From NCBI RefSeq assembly GCF_014217335.1, contig NZ_CP060092.1:2993501-3057500 (forward strand): a stretch of 64,000 bases of DNA. The letters run 5' to 3'. The position numbers and the translations under genes are program-made. Source of the stretch: Teredinibacter purpureus. GTDB lineage: Bacteria > Pseudomonadota > Gammaproteobacteria > Pseudomonadales > Cellvibrionaceae. Positions 9,106 through 17,598 of this stretch are shown here, piece by piece. The notes below the pieces were generated by a model, which searched no databases, was not told where the DNA came from, and saw only the letters and a list, made by a program, of their open reading frames with translations. Each line of letters opens with the position of its first letter. Position 1 is the stretch's first letter.

Positions 9106-10845
9106 ATGCGTACTCTCGATAAAAACAAAAAGCTAATCCCAAAATTGAAAGCTGCGAACGCTGTAATGCCGCCCAAATTAGCCGGCCCGAGGCTAGGCGA
9201 ACCCTTTAATGTATGTGCACGGCGCGCTATCGGTAATAACGGTGTGCAACGACAGTTACAGCGCGATGAGAGCGGCGCTGAAAACCGTACGGGGTTGCCG
9301 GACAATCTTAAGGCGGGGTTGGAGCGCCATTCGGGTTTAGATCTGTCGGATGTACGCGTGATTCGTAATTCACCTAAACCGGCTGCGCTGAACGCACTGG
9401 CTTATACGCAGGGCCGCTCGATTCATCTTGCGCCCAACCAGGAGAAACATTTGCCGCACGAAGGCTGGCATGTGGTGCAGCAATTACAGGGTCGTGTAAA
9501 GGAGGCTGGGCTGCACATTAACAATACGGCTATTAATACAAACCCACGCCTCGAAAGTGAAGCGAACAGGTTGGGCAGGCAAAGTGCAAACCCGAATGTT
9601 GCCGCTCAGCCACCACCGCGCACCTTAGCGAAAGCCTGCTTCGCGCGTTCGGCTAAGCAGCCCGTGCAGCGTGAGGTTAGGGTAGGTGGGGGCAGCGCCC
9701 GGGTAAAAGAGGCCGACTATCTGCTGGGTGGACGAAAAAGCGCCGAGGGCAGCCGGTTTCCTGTACGCGCACTGATAAAAGATAACGTACGACGTGTCTT
9801 TAGCAGTGTCGCGGAGCTGGAATCGTACGCTAATGGCAAAACCGACTATATCGGCGATGTGAAGACTTCAGCCGCTGGCACGCTGTGGTATCGATTACCG
9901 GAGAACAGGCTCACGGTACTGGGTGAAAGGCATCATAACCCTAACGGCAACGTAGAGGACGTGATTCTGGGCTTAAATACCGCCCGCTTTATGTATGAGC
10001 CTTACCATGAATTTACCGACGTTCCGCCCATTGCCGGTTGGCAGCTAGGCGACAGCACACAAAAACGTATGCAACAAATTGAGAGCGGCCTAAGTATTGG
10101 CTCCCGCGTAAAACGTGGACGTTTTGAACCACACCTTGAGAATATTGTTATCAAGGCAATAACTGGCGCTGCAATTACGCGAAATGAATTTATAGCCGGT
10201 AATCCCGCAACTATGCGGGGTCTAGACAAAAAAACCTGGAGCGCTCGTGCAACAACGGGAGACTACTCCTACGGAGAGCGCGTAGCGTTGTATTTATCGA
10301 TGGCTATTCATATTGCCAACGATATTTCTGCTTTTCATTTTGGCCCAGAAATTTTGATTGAAAGCCTTTATTTTAATAGTGCGCGGAAGTTATCCAACTA
10401 TTATCGTGATAACCAAGGTGTACTGGATGCGTTCATGAACACCAAAGATAACGACGATTTAATCGGTATTTTTGAACTGACAGCTAAAAATGGTTTCGCA
10501 GACTTAAGAGTGTTTAAAATGTTCACCTTAAAGTTTCACGAGTATGCTTCACGCTATATAGAGCAACTTGGCGTGCAACAGAAAAATGCCGTGTTAGAGC
10601 AATCTGGGCAAGCTTTGTCTGGTAATCTGGGTGCCACGTTGCAAACGTTAAGCCCTGCGCGTGAAGAAATTATGTGGGAACGGGTTCTGCACGGGACTAA
10701 ACACAACTATTTAATTGCCGGTATGGGCGATGCACACCGCCAGAATTTAAAGGTACGTTTGAGTAAAGCCAGTATTCGGCACGAAGAGATTGAACAGGGG
10801 CTACAGGCACAACAACGTCGAGTGAATAGCCGGTGGGTTTCGTAG
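9106..10845 (+). CDS. DUF4157-domain putative effector with TIKI/ChaN-like C-terminal motifs
   Basis: A 579-residue protein. Residues about 63-137 form a DUF4157 domain: GLPDNLKAGLE, the PKPAALNALAYTQGRSIHL block, and a metalloprotease-like HEGWH motif at 118-122 followed by VVQQLQGRV. This domain is the hallmark of many eCIS cargo proteins and polymorphic toxins. After a low-complexity linker (about 140-190) comes a large C-terminal region with LGERHHNPNG near 272-281 and GMGDAHRQNL at 539-548. The spacing and composition recall the paired motifs of TIKI/ChaN/TraB-type hydrolases; this is inference. There is no signal peptide, consistent with loading into an injection device rather than Sec export. 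Confidence 0.85.
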   Translation: MRTLDKNKKLIPKLKAANAVMPPKLAGPRLGEPFNVCARRAIGNNGVQRQLQRDESGAENRTGLPDNLKAGLERHSGLDLSDVRVIRNSPKPAALNALAYTQGRSIHLAPNQEKHLPHEGWHVVQQLQGRVKEAGLHINNTAINTNPRLESEANRLGRQSANPNVAAQPPPRTLAKACFARSAKQPVQREVRVGGGSARVKEADYLLGGRKSAEGSRFPVRALIKDNVRRVFSSVAELESYANGKTDYIGDVKTSAAGTLWYRLPENRLTVLGERHHNPNGNVEDVILGLNTARFMYEPYHEFTDVPPIAGWQLGDSTQKRMQQIESGLSIGSRVKRGRFEPHLENIVIKAITGAAITRNEFIAGNPATMRGLDKKTWSARATTGDYSYGERVALYLSMAIHIANDISAFHFGPEILIESLYFNSARKLSNYYRDNQGVLDAFMNTKDNDDLIGIFELTAKNGFADLRVFKMFTLKFHEYASRYIEQLGVQQKNAVLEQSGQALSGNLGATLQTLSPAREEIMWERVLHGTKHNYLIAGMGDAHRQNLKVRLSKASIRHEEIEQGLQAQQRRVNSRWVS

Positions 10846-11039
10846 TGTTAGGCCCTCCAATTAATTGTGAGCATAAGCGAAAAGAAGCTCGAGCGCTTAG
10901 CGTAAAGGCGCACGAGAGAGAAGCACAAAGGGACTATGATGCAGCCCTGAATTTTTACCGGCAATCGTTAGCACTGTATAACGACGAAGCAGTAGAAACG
11001 GCCTATTACACATTGTTGGCCATTACGGGCCCTCAGTAA
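10845..11039 (+). CDS. Small TPR-like protein between the two DUF4157 genes
   Basis: About 64 residues. The GTG at 10845 overlaps the last base of the upstream stop codon and has a GGTGGG ribosome binding site 7 nt before it; an in-frame GTG at 10833 is the alternative start. The body is one helix-turn-helix pair with a TPR/MIT-like pattern (AHEREAQRDYDAALNFYRQSL). The overlap with the upstream gene and the 29-bp gap to the next suggest one operon. A chaperone or adaptor for one of the flanking DUF4157 proteins is possible but unproven. Confidence 0.55.
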   Translation: MLGPPINCEHKRKEARALSVKAHEREAQRDYDAALNFYRQSLALYNDEAVETAYYTLLAITGPQ

Positions 11040-11068
11040 CAGCGAAAATAATAAAAAAGGAGTGTGAT

Positions 11069-14000
11069 ATGCACGACGTAAAGGATCATGGCAGCCTTAA
11101 TACCGATAATTCGGCTGACGGGAACAGTAAAAATGGGAAGCTCCATGCCGATTATCGTGATGCCTCGCTAGATCCTATCATTCAGCGAAAATTGTGTACT
11201 ACAGCAACAAACTTTGGCAATAAAGAACAGAATATACGTCAGAAAAAAGGCAATAATACAGGCCTGCCAGACACTCTTAAAGCAGGCATAGAAAATCTTT
11301 CTGGCTATGCAATGGATGATGTAAAAGTTCATTACAATTCCCATAAACCGGCCAAAATTCAAGCGCATGCCTATGCACAAGGTAATGCTATACACGTGGC
11401 GAGTGGCCAAGAAAAACATCTTCCCCATGAGGCGTGGCATGTTGTTCAACAGAAGCAGGGTAGAGTACAGCCTACGCTGCAGATGAAAAAAACAATGGCC
11501 ATTAATGACAATAAAGCACTCGAAAGAGAAGCGGATGTAATGGGGGCAAAGGCAGCGTCTTTTTCAGCGCAAGCGAAATCTGCACCTTTAAAAAAAATAC
11601 CGGTTACGAAAAATGTAGTACAGCGATTTTATGTCGAGGCTGATAACCCTGATGGCTATAAGTGGCTCGAAAATTCAGAATGGGATGCACGGTATTACGA
11701 AAAAAGTAGCCGCCAACCTTTTATAATGCGTTCACTTTATAGAAGAAATAATACCGCAAGGCCCAGAAGTACATCTATTGAGCGAAAATGGTCACGTCAA
11801 ACCAAAAAATTCGGGCGTTCTTTAAATAGACAAAAGCGATCCTTCTCTGATTTTGTACCCGGTAGAGCCGAAGATAATCTGCTTAAAAATATTCCAACAA
11901 CACGCAAAGTGGGTGAAGACGTATCGCATCGACATGACATGGGTGAAATTCACAATCAAATACGAGACGCCGCTTTACCCGATTATGCTCAGGCGGTAGC
12001 CATGTCTATTGCAGACCGGGAAGACAAGGATGTAGGAGAAGTACGGTACATAATTTATACACTACAAAATATGCACTCCAGAACTATAGACGCGCGCGCC
12101 TACCAAAACCTGACAAGAGCGATTGCGAAAAGTGTAGCAGGGCTTGCCGGCGAAGATAAAAATAATCGAGTAGAAAAATTACGAGAAATGGTCGAGCGGC
12201 TTCCAGAGCATTACAGAGAGTCCGTTGTTAATATGGCGCATAAAGCAATTAACCCACATGATCGACAAATATCGGTGCCGGACGCGGTTTTCTTAGGGCC
12301 AAGTAAAGTAGAACACTCATCTTTAGTAGAGGCATTTGAAGAGCCGTCAAGTGTTAAAGCTAAAAGCTCTGCAGATGACCACCTGCATATTAGTAATAGA
12401 GGTGTTCAGCAGGTGGTTCGCATAGAGGGTGAATTGTATACGCCAATTTACATGAGCGTTTTTGCCGATGCATCGGGGAAAAAAGGCAAGCCGGCCTTTA
12501 AGGACTTTGAGCAGGATGAAAACGGCCAAATAAAAATTCATACCGGTGGCAGTGGCGACAAAGAAAATACACTTTGGATAAGTATTGGCCGACCGCTACG
12601 GCAAATAAAGTGGATCGAAAAATATGGTAGCCAAGGGGGTACCCCTTTAATTCGTTCGTTTTTAATACCGCTGCCCGTGGCTAATATTATTTCTGGTGAG
12701 ACGGCAACAGAGCATAGAACCAAAGGGTATGATGTTGATTTTAATGTGGATAAACATTACGAAATGAACCAAACCGGCATTAACAAAGCGGCCTCGCTTG
12801 AAATGTTACGGCGATACGCCCTGCCAGGGTCTTTACGCACCTATAGTGACCCCCGCGTTTTCGTGAAAAAACCACCGCCTAACGCTTGGGGCGATACGCG
12901 CAGCCTTCATGAACTTAATGAACAAATGGGTATTCCGAGCGAACGCTTGAAAGATTTTGACGTTTTTGTTGACCATACTGGACAAGATTTCACCTCTCAA
13001 AAAGAGTATGGAAGGCAAGCCGATGATTTGGCTAGAATTTACGCGTATTACCATAAAAATGCTAGTTTGCTTCCCGAAGGTGAGGATATGCCGATGGACG
13101 CAGACAGGCAGGTGAAAGACTTTTACAATAAACACCGGCCGCGAAAAAAAATTAGCCTAAGAAACTTTATTGAAAATTATGTAAGGCCGTGGGCATCTCA
13201 AGCGCAAATATCCAAGGTGATCGCTGATGATTATGAAGATATTGTTCAGCACCCAGAGATGCTTCCAGAAGAAGCGCCCAAAATCTCACTTAGCTCAACG
13301 TCACGCAAGCGCCATCGCGGTGAGCGACGTTCCGCATCGGTGGCGCTATCACGACATATACAAACACTCATGCAAAGTCGCTATCAATTTCTGCAACAAA
13401 TTACTGCAGCCGCAGGAGAGATTGTAAAAGTTTTTGGCGATAAAACGTATAAAGGAAAGGGTAAGCGCTATCTTGGGCCTATTAGGGATTGGGTGGGTAC
13501 GGTACAGAATAATTACGGTTTTTCCAGCGGTAATATTGAATCGATTAAAACGTATCTACCCCAATACCGAACGCAAATTGTCGATCACTTAGCTGTATTG
13601 GAGCAACACTGTTCCGGTGATGCAGGGCTCAAAGCCGTTAAGCAATGTCTTCAGGATGCGCTCTTTATTCAATTAGACACCTCCACAGTAAAGCTCTCGG
13701 GCTATTCCATGCCCGTTAGCTTTAGTTCTACTGGCGATAAAAGTAAACGAGTGCCGTTGGAACCAGATGCCGAAGTGCGAGATGGCCTTAATCGTGTATT
13801 GCAGGTAAACAACACCGCGGGTGGCGGAGACTGTTTCTACCATTCGCTTCACGAGGCGCGAAGTGGTAATCGCTCCAATCGAGTCGCACAGCAAACTATT
13901 AGAGATCAAATTGTTAGAGTATTGCGCGGCAACCCCAGGCTTGCGGCGTCTCATTTCGGCGGCGGGGCAGGTGGGTTGGCATCTATGCAGCGCTTTATTA

Positions 14001-14212
14001 CTGAAATTTCCACACAATCCACGTGGGTTCCCGATCACGGCCCTGCGATTATTGCCGATGCACTACGTCTTCGTATTATTATCCATAGGCCCAATGGCTC
14101 AATTTATTATGATGCACAACCCAACGCAACAATTGTAGGCCCTGCGCAAGGGGTTATCCATGTTCAATATACTGGGGCGCACTACAACTCTTATACCTTG
14201 CTGGGTGTGTAG
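11069..14212 (+). CDS. DUF4157-domain putative effector with C-terminal OTU cysteine protease domain
   Basis: A 1047-residue protein with an AGGAG ribosome binding site. The DUF4157 domain spans about 64-135, with HEAWH at 120-124 and a downstream LEREADVMG that could supply the third metal ligand. The middle (about 200-880) is unassigned; a basic Arg/Lys-rich segment lies near 225-270. The C-terminus is an OTU-like protease: GGGDCFYHSLHEA places the nucleophile at Cys922, and GAHYNSYTLL places the catalytic His at 1038. OTU enzymes remove ubiquitin in eukaryotes and occur in bacterial effectors, so a eukaryotic-cell target is likely. There is no signal peptide. It shares its N-terminal domain with the 579-residue neighbour. 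Confidence 0.9.
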   Translation: MHDVKDHGSLNTDNSADGNSKNGKLHADYRDASLDPIIQRKLCTTATNFGNKEQNIRQKKGNNTGLPDTLKAGIENLSGYAMDDVKVHYNSHKPAKIQAHAYAQGNAIHVASGQEKHLPHEAWHVVQQKQGRVQPTLQMKKTMAINDNKALEREADVMGAKAASFSAQAKSAPLKKIPVTKNVVQRFYVEADNPDGYKWLENSEWDARYYEKSSRQPFIMRSLYRRNNTARPRSTSIERKWSRQTKKFGRSLNRQKRSFSDFVPGRAEDNLLKNIPTTRKVGEDVSHRHDMGEIHNQIRDAALPDYAQAVAMSIADREDKDVGEVRYIIYTLQNMHSRTIDARAYQNLTRAIAKSVAGLAGEDKNNRVEKLREMVERLPEHYRESVVNMAHKAINPHDRQISVPDAVFLGPSKVEHSSLVEAFEEPSSVKAKSSADDHLHISNRGVQQVVRIEGELYTPIYMSVFADASGKKGKPAFKDFEQDENGQIKIHTGGSGDKENTLWISIGRPLRQIKWIEKYGSQGGTPLIRSFLIPLPVANIISGETATEHRTKGYDVDFNVDKHYEMNQTGINKAASLEMLRRYALPGSLRTYSDPRVFVKKPPPNAWGDTRSLHELNEQMGIPSERLKDFDVFVDHTGQDFTSQKEYGRQADDLARIYAYYHKNASLLPEGEDMPMDADRQVKDFYNKHRPRKKISLRNFIENYVRPWASQAQISKVIADDYEDIVQHPEMLPEEAPKISLSSTSRKRHRGERRSASVALSRHIQTLMQSRYQFLQQITAAAGEIVKVFGDKTYKGKGKRYLGPIRDWVGTVQNNYGFSSGNIESIKTYLPQYRTQIVDHLAVLEQHCSGDAGLKAVKQCLQDALFIQLDTSTVKLSGYSMPVSFSSTGDKSKRVPLEPDAEVRDGLNRVLQVNNTAGGGDCFYHSLHEARSGNRSNRVAQQTIRDQIVRVLRGNPRLAASHFGGGAGGLASMQRFITEISTQSTWVPDHGPAIIADALRLRIIIHRPNGSIYYDAQPNATIVGPAQGVIHVQYTGAHYNSYTLLGV

Positions 14213-14559
14213 TGCTAAAACATCTTGGCAATCAATCTTGATTATAAATTTTCATTCTGAGGGAAGGTTGCGGAAGCGAATGTAGATAAAAGGTGTCGCC
14301 TACCACGCATTAGGTCGGTAGGCGAGGTATTGTAAATGCCGTATGGCGCCTTTGAAATAGTGCGACACCTTGATGAATGATGTCGTTTCATGCGCCGTTA
14401 TTGGCATTAAGTGGCGAATAATGAATAAAACGTCTATATAATTTTACGCTCTGAATTTTAGTAGAGCGTAACGTTTATTTTGGGTATTAGAGCGGTAACG
14501 TGAGTGTTTAAAGCCAATAATAAAGGCAATGTAATATCTTATATGCAGGAGGCATACTA
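14213..14559. other. 347-bp intergenic region
   Basis: No gene. It holds nested inverted repeats (14290-14371, listed separately) and, at its right end, the GGAGG ribosome binding site for the MscS-type channel gene. The left part probably includes the end of the DUF4157/OTU transcript. Confidence 0.55.
14290..14371. repeat. Nested, mutually exclusive inverted repeats
   Basis: The outer arms AAGGTGTCGC (14290-14299) and GCGACACCTT (14362-14371) match perfectly over 10 bp. The inner arms CGCCTACC (14297-14304) and GGTAGGCG (14317-14324) match perfectly over 8 bp. The inner left arm overlaps the outer left arm by three bases, so both cannot form fully together. It may be a terminator/attenuator structure for the upstream gene or a small palindromic repeat element. 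Confidence 0.5.
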
Positions 14560-15396
14560 ATGGAAAATTATATCGATACTATAGATGTGAATCAGTATTT
14601 ACCCGCGATTGTGGCGGGGGCTACTAACGTTTTATTTGCGATTGTTATATTGTTGGTTGGGCTATTTGTTGCGAATAAAACGAGCACCATAATCTATAAA
14701 ATAGGTGGGCGATACGAAAGCTTGGATGATACGTTGTTTCGGTTTTTGGGGAGCGTGGCTAAGTATATTATCCTAGCCTTTGTTGTAATTGCAGTGCTCA
14801 ATCGCTTTGGTGTGCAAACGGCGTCAATTGTGGCGTTGCTGGGTGCTGCAGGCTTAGCTGTAGGGCTCGCACTGCAAGGTGCGCTTTCTAATCTGGCGGC
14901 TGGCGTTATGTTGCTTCTATTTCGACCTTATAAAGCGGGTGATTTTATTGCCGCTGCTGGCCGGTTTGGTAATGTTCAAGAAATTGATTTGTTTACAACT
15001 ATTCTAAAAACCTTTGACAATCAACATATTATTATTCCCAATAGCCAAATTTGGGGCAGTCAAATTATTAACCATTCACATCATAGTGTTCGAGGTGTCG
15101 ATATGCATTATGGTGTTGCCTATAAAGAGAATACTGATGTGGTTCGGGGCATTATTCAAGCCGTTCTGGATTCCCACCCGCATATTCTGAAAGAGCCAAA
15201 ACCTTTCGTAGAGGTAGAAACTCTCAATGATAGTTCGGTGGACTTTCTGGTGCGGCCGTTTTGTATGGGTGAACATTATTTTGAGGTGTTGTATTCTATT
15301 CCTGAGCAAATAAAGAAAGCGCTAGATAAAGAAGGTATAGAAATACCGTTTCCACACCGTAAACTTATTATTGAAAAAGAGTCATCAATAGATTGA
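14560..15396 (+). CDS. Small-conductance mechanosensitive channel (MscS family)
   Basis: 278 residues, close to the length of minimal MscS. Transmembrane helices are seen at about 13-38 and 62-84. The third, pore-lining helix (about 88-118) is rich in Gly and Ala (LLGAAGLAVGLALQGALSNL) and is followed by the RPYKAGDFI segment that starts the cytoplasmic beta domain. The C-terminal half contains LKTFDNQHIIIPNSQIWG, the typical MscS loop. It opens on membrane tension to release solutes during hypo-osmotic shock. It is monocistronic as far as I can see. Confidence 0.93.
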   Translation: MENYIDTIDVNQYLPAIVAGATNVLFAIVILLVGLFVANKTSTIIYKIGGRYESLDDTLFRFLGSVAKYIILAFVVIAVLNRFGVQTASIVALLGAAGLAVGLALQGALSNLAAGVMLLLFRPYKAGDFIAAAGRFGNVQEIDLFTTILKTFDNQHIIIPNSQIWGSQIINHSHHSVRGVDMHYGVAYKENTDVVRGIIQAVLDSHPHILKEPKPFVEVETLNDSSVDFLVRPFCMGEHYFEVLYSIPEQIKKALDKEGIEIPFPHRKLIIEKESSID

Positions 15397-15495
15397 CACG
15401 CAATAAAATAATTTTCAGGTTTAATGTAGCGTCGCTGTTGTCTTTCTCGGAAAGAGAGTTGTGTTAAAAGTACCCATAGTGAAAAAGGAATACAA

Positions 15496-15903
15496 ATGAG
15501 TCTCTCATTCCAACTAAATTTTAATGGCGACTGTCAGGAAGCCTTTACCTTTTATGCCCAACACCTAAACGGAAATGTAGGGCTTCTGCTATCGTTCGAG
15601 CATTCACCGGCAAGTGCGAGTGTGCCAGACTATTGGCAAAGTAAAATTGTACATGCCAATATTGATATAGGCGGTGTTGAAATAGCCGGCGCAGACGTTA
15701 TGCCGGATCAGTATGTAAAACCTTGTGGTTTTTATGTGTTATTGAGTGTTGAATCTGAGAAGGACGTTAATAACGCGTTTGACACGTTGAGTGTTGGTGG
15801 GGAAACGATATTACCCCCACAAAAAACATTTTGGTCGAAGCGCTATTGTATTGTCATTGATCGTTTTGGCGTTCCCTGGAAAATAAACTGCATGGCGCAA
15901 TAG
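15496..15903 (+). CDS. VOC-fold protein, PhnB-like
   Basis: A 135-residue protein of the glyoxalase/bleomycin-resistance (VOC) superfamily, PhnB-like branch. The start SFQLNFNGDCQEAFTFYAQH and the late block KTFWSKRYCIVIDRFGVPWKI are characteristic. The usual FWG-type turn reads FWS here. PhnB-like proteins lack a settled activity and are often annotated as 3-demethylubiquinone-like methyltransferase relatives. AAGGA precedes the ATG. It stands alone between the MscS gene and a 460-bp gap. Confidence 0.85.
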   Translation: MSLSFQLNFNGDCQEAFTFYAQHLNGNVGLLLSFEHSPASASVPDYWQSKIVHANIDIGGVEIAGADVMPDQYVKPCGFYVLLSVESEKDVNNAFDTLSVGGETILPPQKTFWSKRYCIVIDRFGVPWKINCMAQ

Positions 15904-15964
15904 CGTTGCTGTAGGTTTTTTTGGTTGAATCGGCTAAAAAAATTTGGCAAAAAATCGGGAGCAG

Positions 15965-15989
15965 GGTGGGATGTTATGTGCCCACCTTT
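15965..15989 (+). terminator. Weak intrinsic terminator candidate
   Basis: GGTGGG (15965-15970) pairs with CCCACC (15981-15986) across a 10-nt loop, followed by only three T residues. It lies 62 nt after the VOC gene's stop codon. The short U-run makes this a weak call. Confidence 0.35.
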
Positions 15990-16157
15990 CACGATTATTG
16001 TCTAGCACTATTGTAAGCCTTTTCGCACGATACAATATTAGTTGGCTTTGTTCAGCTTTTATCAATTCGTTAACGTATACCATACGGCTATAACCGCTTT
16101 ACTCGTTCCCCCGCTACCGTTCCTTTCACCCGACCGTCACACTGCTAACCCTATGAT

Positions 16158-16171
16158 TGCAACCGGTTACA
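16158..16171. promoter_or_regulatory. LacI-family-type operator candidate
   Basis: TGCAACCGGTTACA is a 14-bp palindrome with one mismatch and a central CCGG. LacI-family regulators, especially those governing sugar use, bind palindromes of this AACCGGTT type. It lies about 195 bp before the next plus-strand start codon. No LacI-family regulator is encoded in the window. Confidence 0.4.
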
Positions 16172-16365
16172 TTCGTATAGTGATGCGCTGTGCATTCATG
16201 TGTTTTTTGTGATGCCTTTGCATTAAACGTAATGCATGCAGTGTTGGCGGTGTCTCGAAATCGCTTGATATAGGCGCTATTTTTTAACGATTACTATTGT
16301 GTGGTTTCCGCGCTGTATAGCGAAGAAACCTAAAAACTTATTGGGAATATTACGGAATAAATACT

Positions 16366-17508
16366 ATGAGCCGTTCGTTAAACCGTCGAACATTAGCCAC
16401 AATGGTTGTGTTCCTAACGTCGATTGTAATTTTAGTAACATCGGTATTAATGTTTATTAATCGTTACAGCAATCAAGTTGCGACTGTCCATATTGTTGTG
16501 GGTTTTTTGTTTTTGGCCTTCGCCCATTGGCATGCGCTCAATAATATAGCGGCGCTTAAACTCTATCTTAATCCTAAGAATCTACTTAAACTTTCATCTA
16601 AACACGGGCTTGCAACGTTTGTTGCTGTTGGTTTCTCGGTAGGAATCGTTGTGCTTGCTGTTGTAGAGTTCGAGCCCTTCAAACGTTTTCACCAGTGGGG
16701 AACAATTATGAGGCTGTCTGGCGAAGTGGAGGCTAGTGAGGGTGAGGTTATATCGTATCGAATCGTTGATTATGGTAGCCAGCATACTGGCCGAGAACTG
16801 AAAGTTGATTTTAAAATGGGCCAAGCATTTCATTGGCCCCAATATGCGATTTGGATAGAAAGCCTTGATGGCTCGTTTATACAGCCCTTGTTTGTTACGG
16901 AAAGTGTGGCGACTAATACCTTTAAAAATAAAGTATGGTTATCGGATAGCGCCACAGTACTGAATTCGAACCCATTCGACAAAAAAGAATTTGAATTCGA
17001 AAGCCTTTTTTCTGAAGACTACAACGAAAACGCCAGTAATAATAAGTTTAGAGTGGAATCACTGCCGGTATTTTTACATAAATTTAACAAAACAGATTCG
17101 GCTGTTGGTACAGAGGGGGATACAGAAGGAGACACCAACGGTATACCTTTAGACGGCTATACGGGGGCAACGTTGTTCGATAACTATATTCTCTCACAGA
17201 AAATAAAGAATACAGCGATACAGCAGTTTAATGTATTTTTTGAGATCAACCAGTCATTTGATTTTAATGAGTACTACTCGAGCGATCGATTCCCCCACGA
17301 TAAAGTCTATTCCGGTGATGGCTTTAGCGCTCAGCCGTCAGTTATTTATCATGCTCAAATAGATTTCAATTCGCCTACCACCTTATACCCAATGTCTTTA
17401 GCAGGGCATGGCCACCACTCGGGCCAAAACGGCGAGATACATCCCGAGGTTGGCAAACTTACAACTGCTCTGAAGCTTGTTGACCGCATTTTAATCGATG
17501 TGAGATAG
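16366..17508 (+). CDS. Membrane protein with DUF4405-like N-terminal domain
   Basis: 380 residues. Three hydrophobic helices occur at about 10-31, 38-60 and 84-105. Paired His residues in and near the second (HIVVGFLFLAFAHWHALNN) recall cytochrome b-like DUF4405 membrane domains and could bind haem. The remaining 270 residues are hydrophilic and probably periplasmic, ending in a His-rich SLAGHGHHSGQNG segment that could bind metal. The family of the soluble part is not recognised. Read through the putative LacI-type site upstream, it may respond to carbon source; that is inference. Confidence 0.7.
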   Translation: MSRSLNRRTLATMVVFLTSIVILVTSVLMFINRYSNQVATVHIVVGFLFLAFAHWHALNNIAALKLYLNPKNLLKLSSKHGLATFVAVGFSVGIVVLAVVEFEPFKRFHQWGTIMRLSGEVEASEGEVISYRIVDYGSQHTGRELKVDFKMGQAFHWPQYAIWIESLDGSFIQPLFVTESVATNTFKNKVWLSDSATVLNSNPFDKKEFEFESLFSEDYNENASNNKFRVESLPVFLHKFNKTDSAVGTEGDTEGDTNGIPLDGYTGATLFDNYILSQKIKNTAIQQFNVFFEINQSFDFNEYYSSDRFPHDKVYSGDGFSAQPSVIYHAQIDFNSPTTLYPMSLAGHGHHSGQNGEIHPEVGKLTTALKLVDRILIDVR

Positions 17509-17598
17509 GGCAATAATATAACGTGCGTTAAGGTAGTTCGTCATCTAGCGCCTATGCTATCCTCATTTTAGTGACTATATTAATTAAATGGGTTTGCG

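Larger units (their letters stand above)
15904..16365. other. 462-bp intergenic region
   Basis: No gene. It contains a GC-rich hairpin soon after the VOC gene and a LacI-type palindrome at 16158-16171 (both listed separately). The remainder is AT-rich and presumably carries the promoter of the downstream membrane protein gene. Confidence 0.55.

Noticed and set aside
9106..14212. Complete contractile injection system
   Set aside because: Only cargo-type DUF4157 proteins are visible; no sheath, tube, spike, AAA ATPase or baseplate genes occur in the window.
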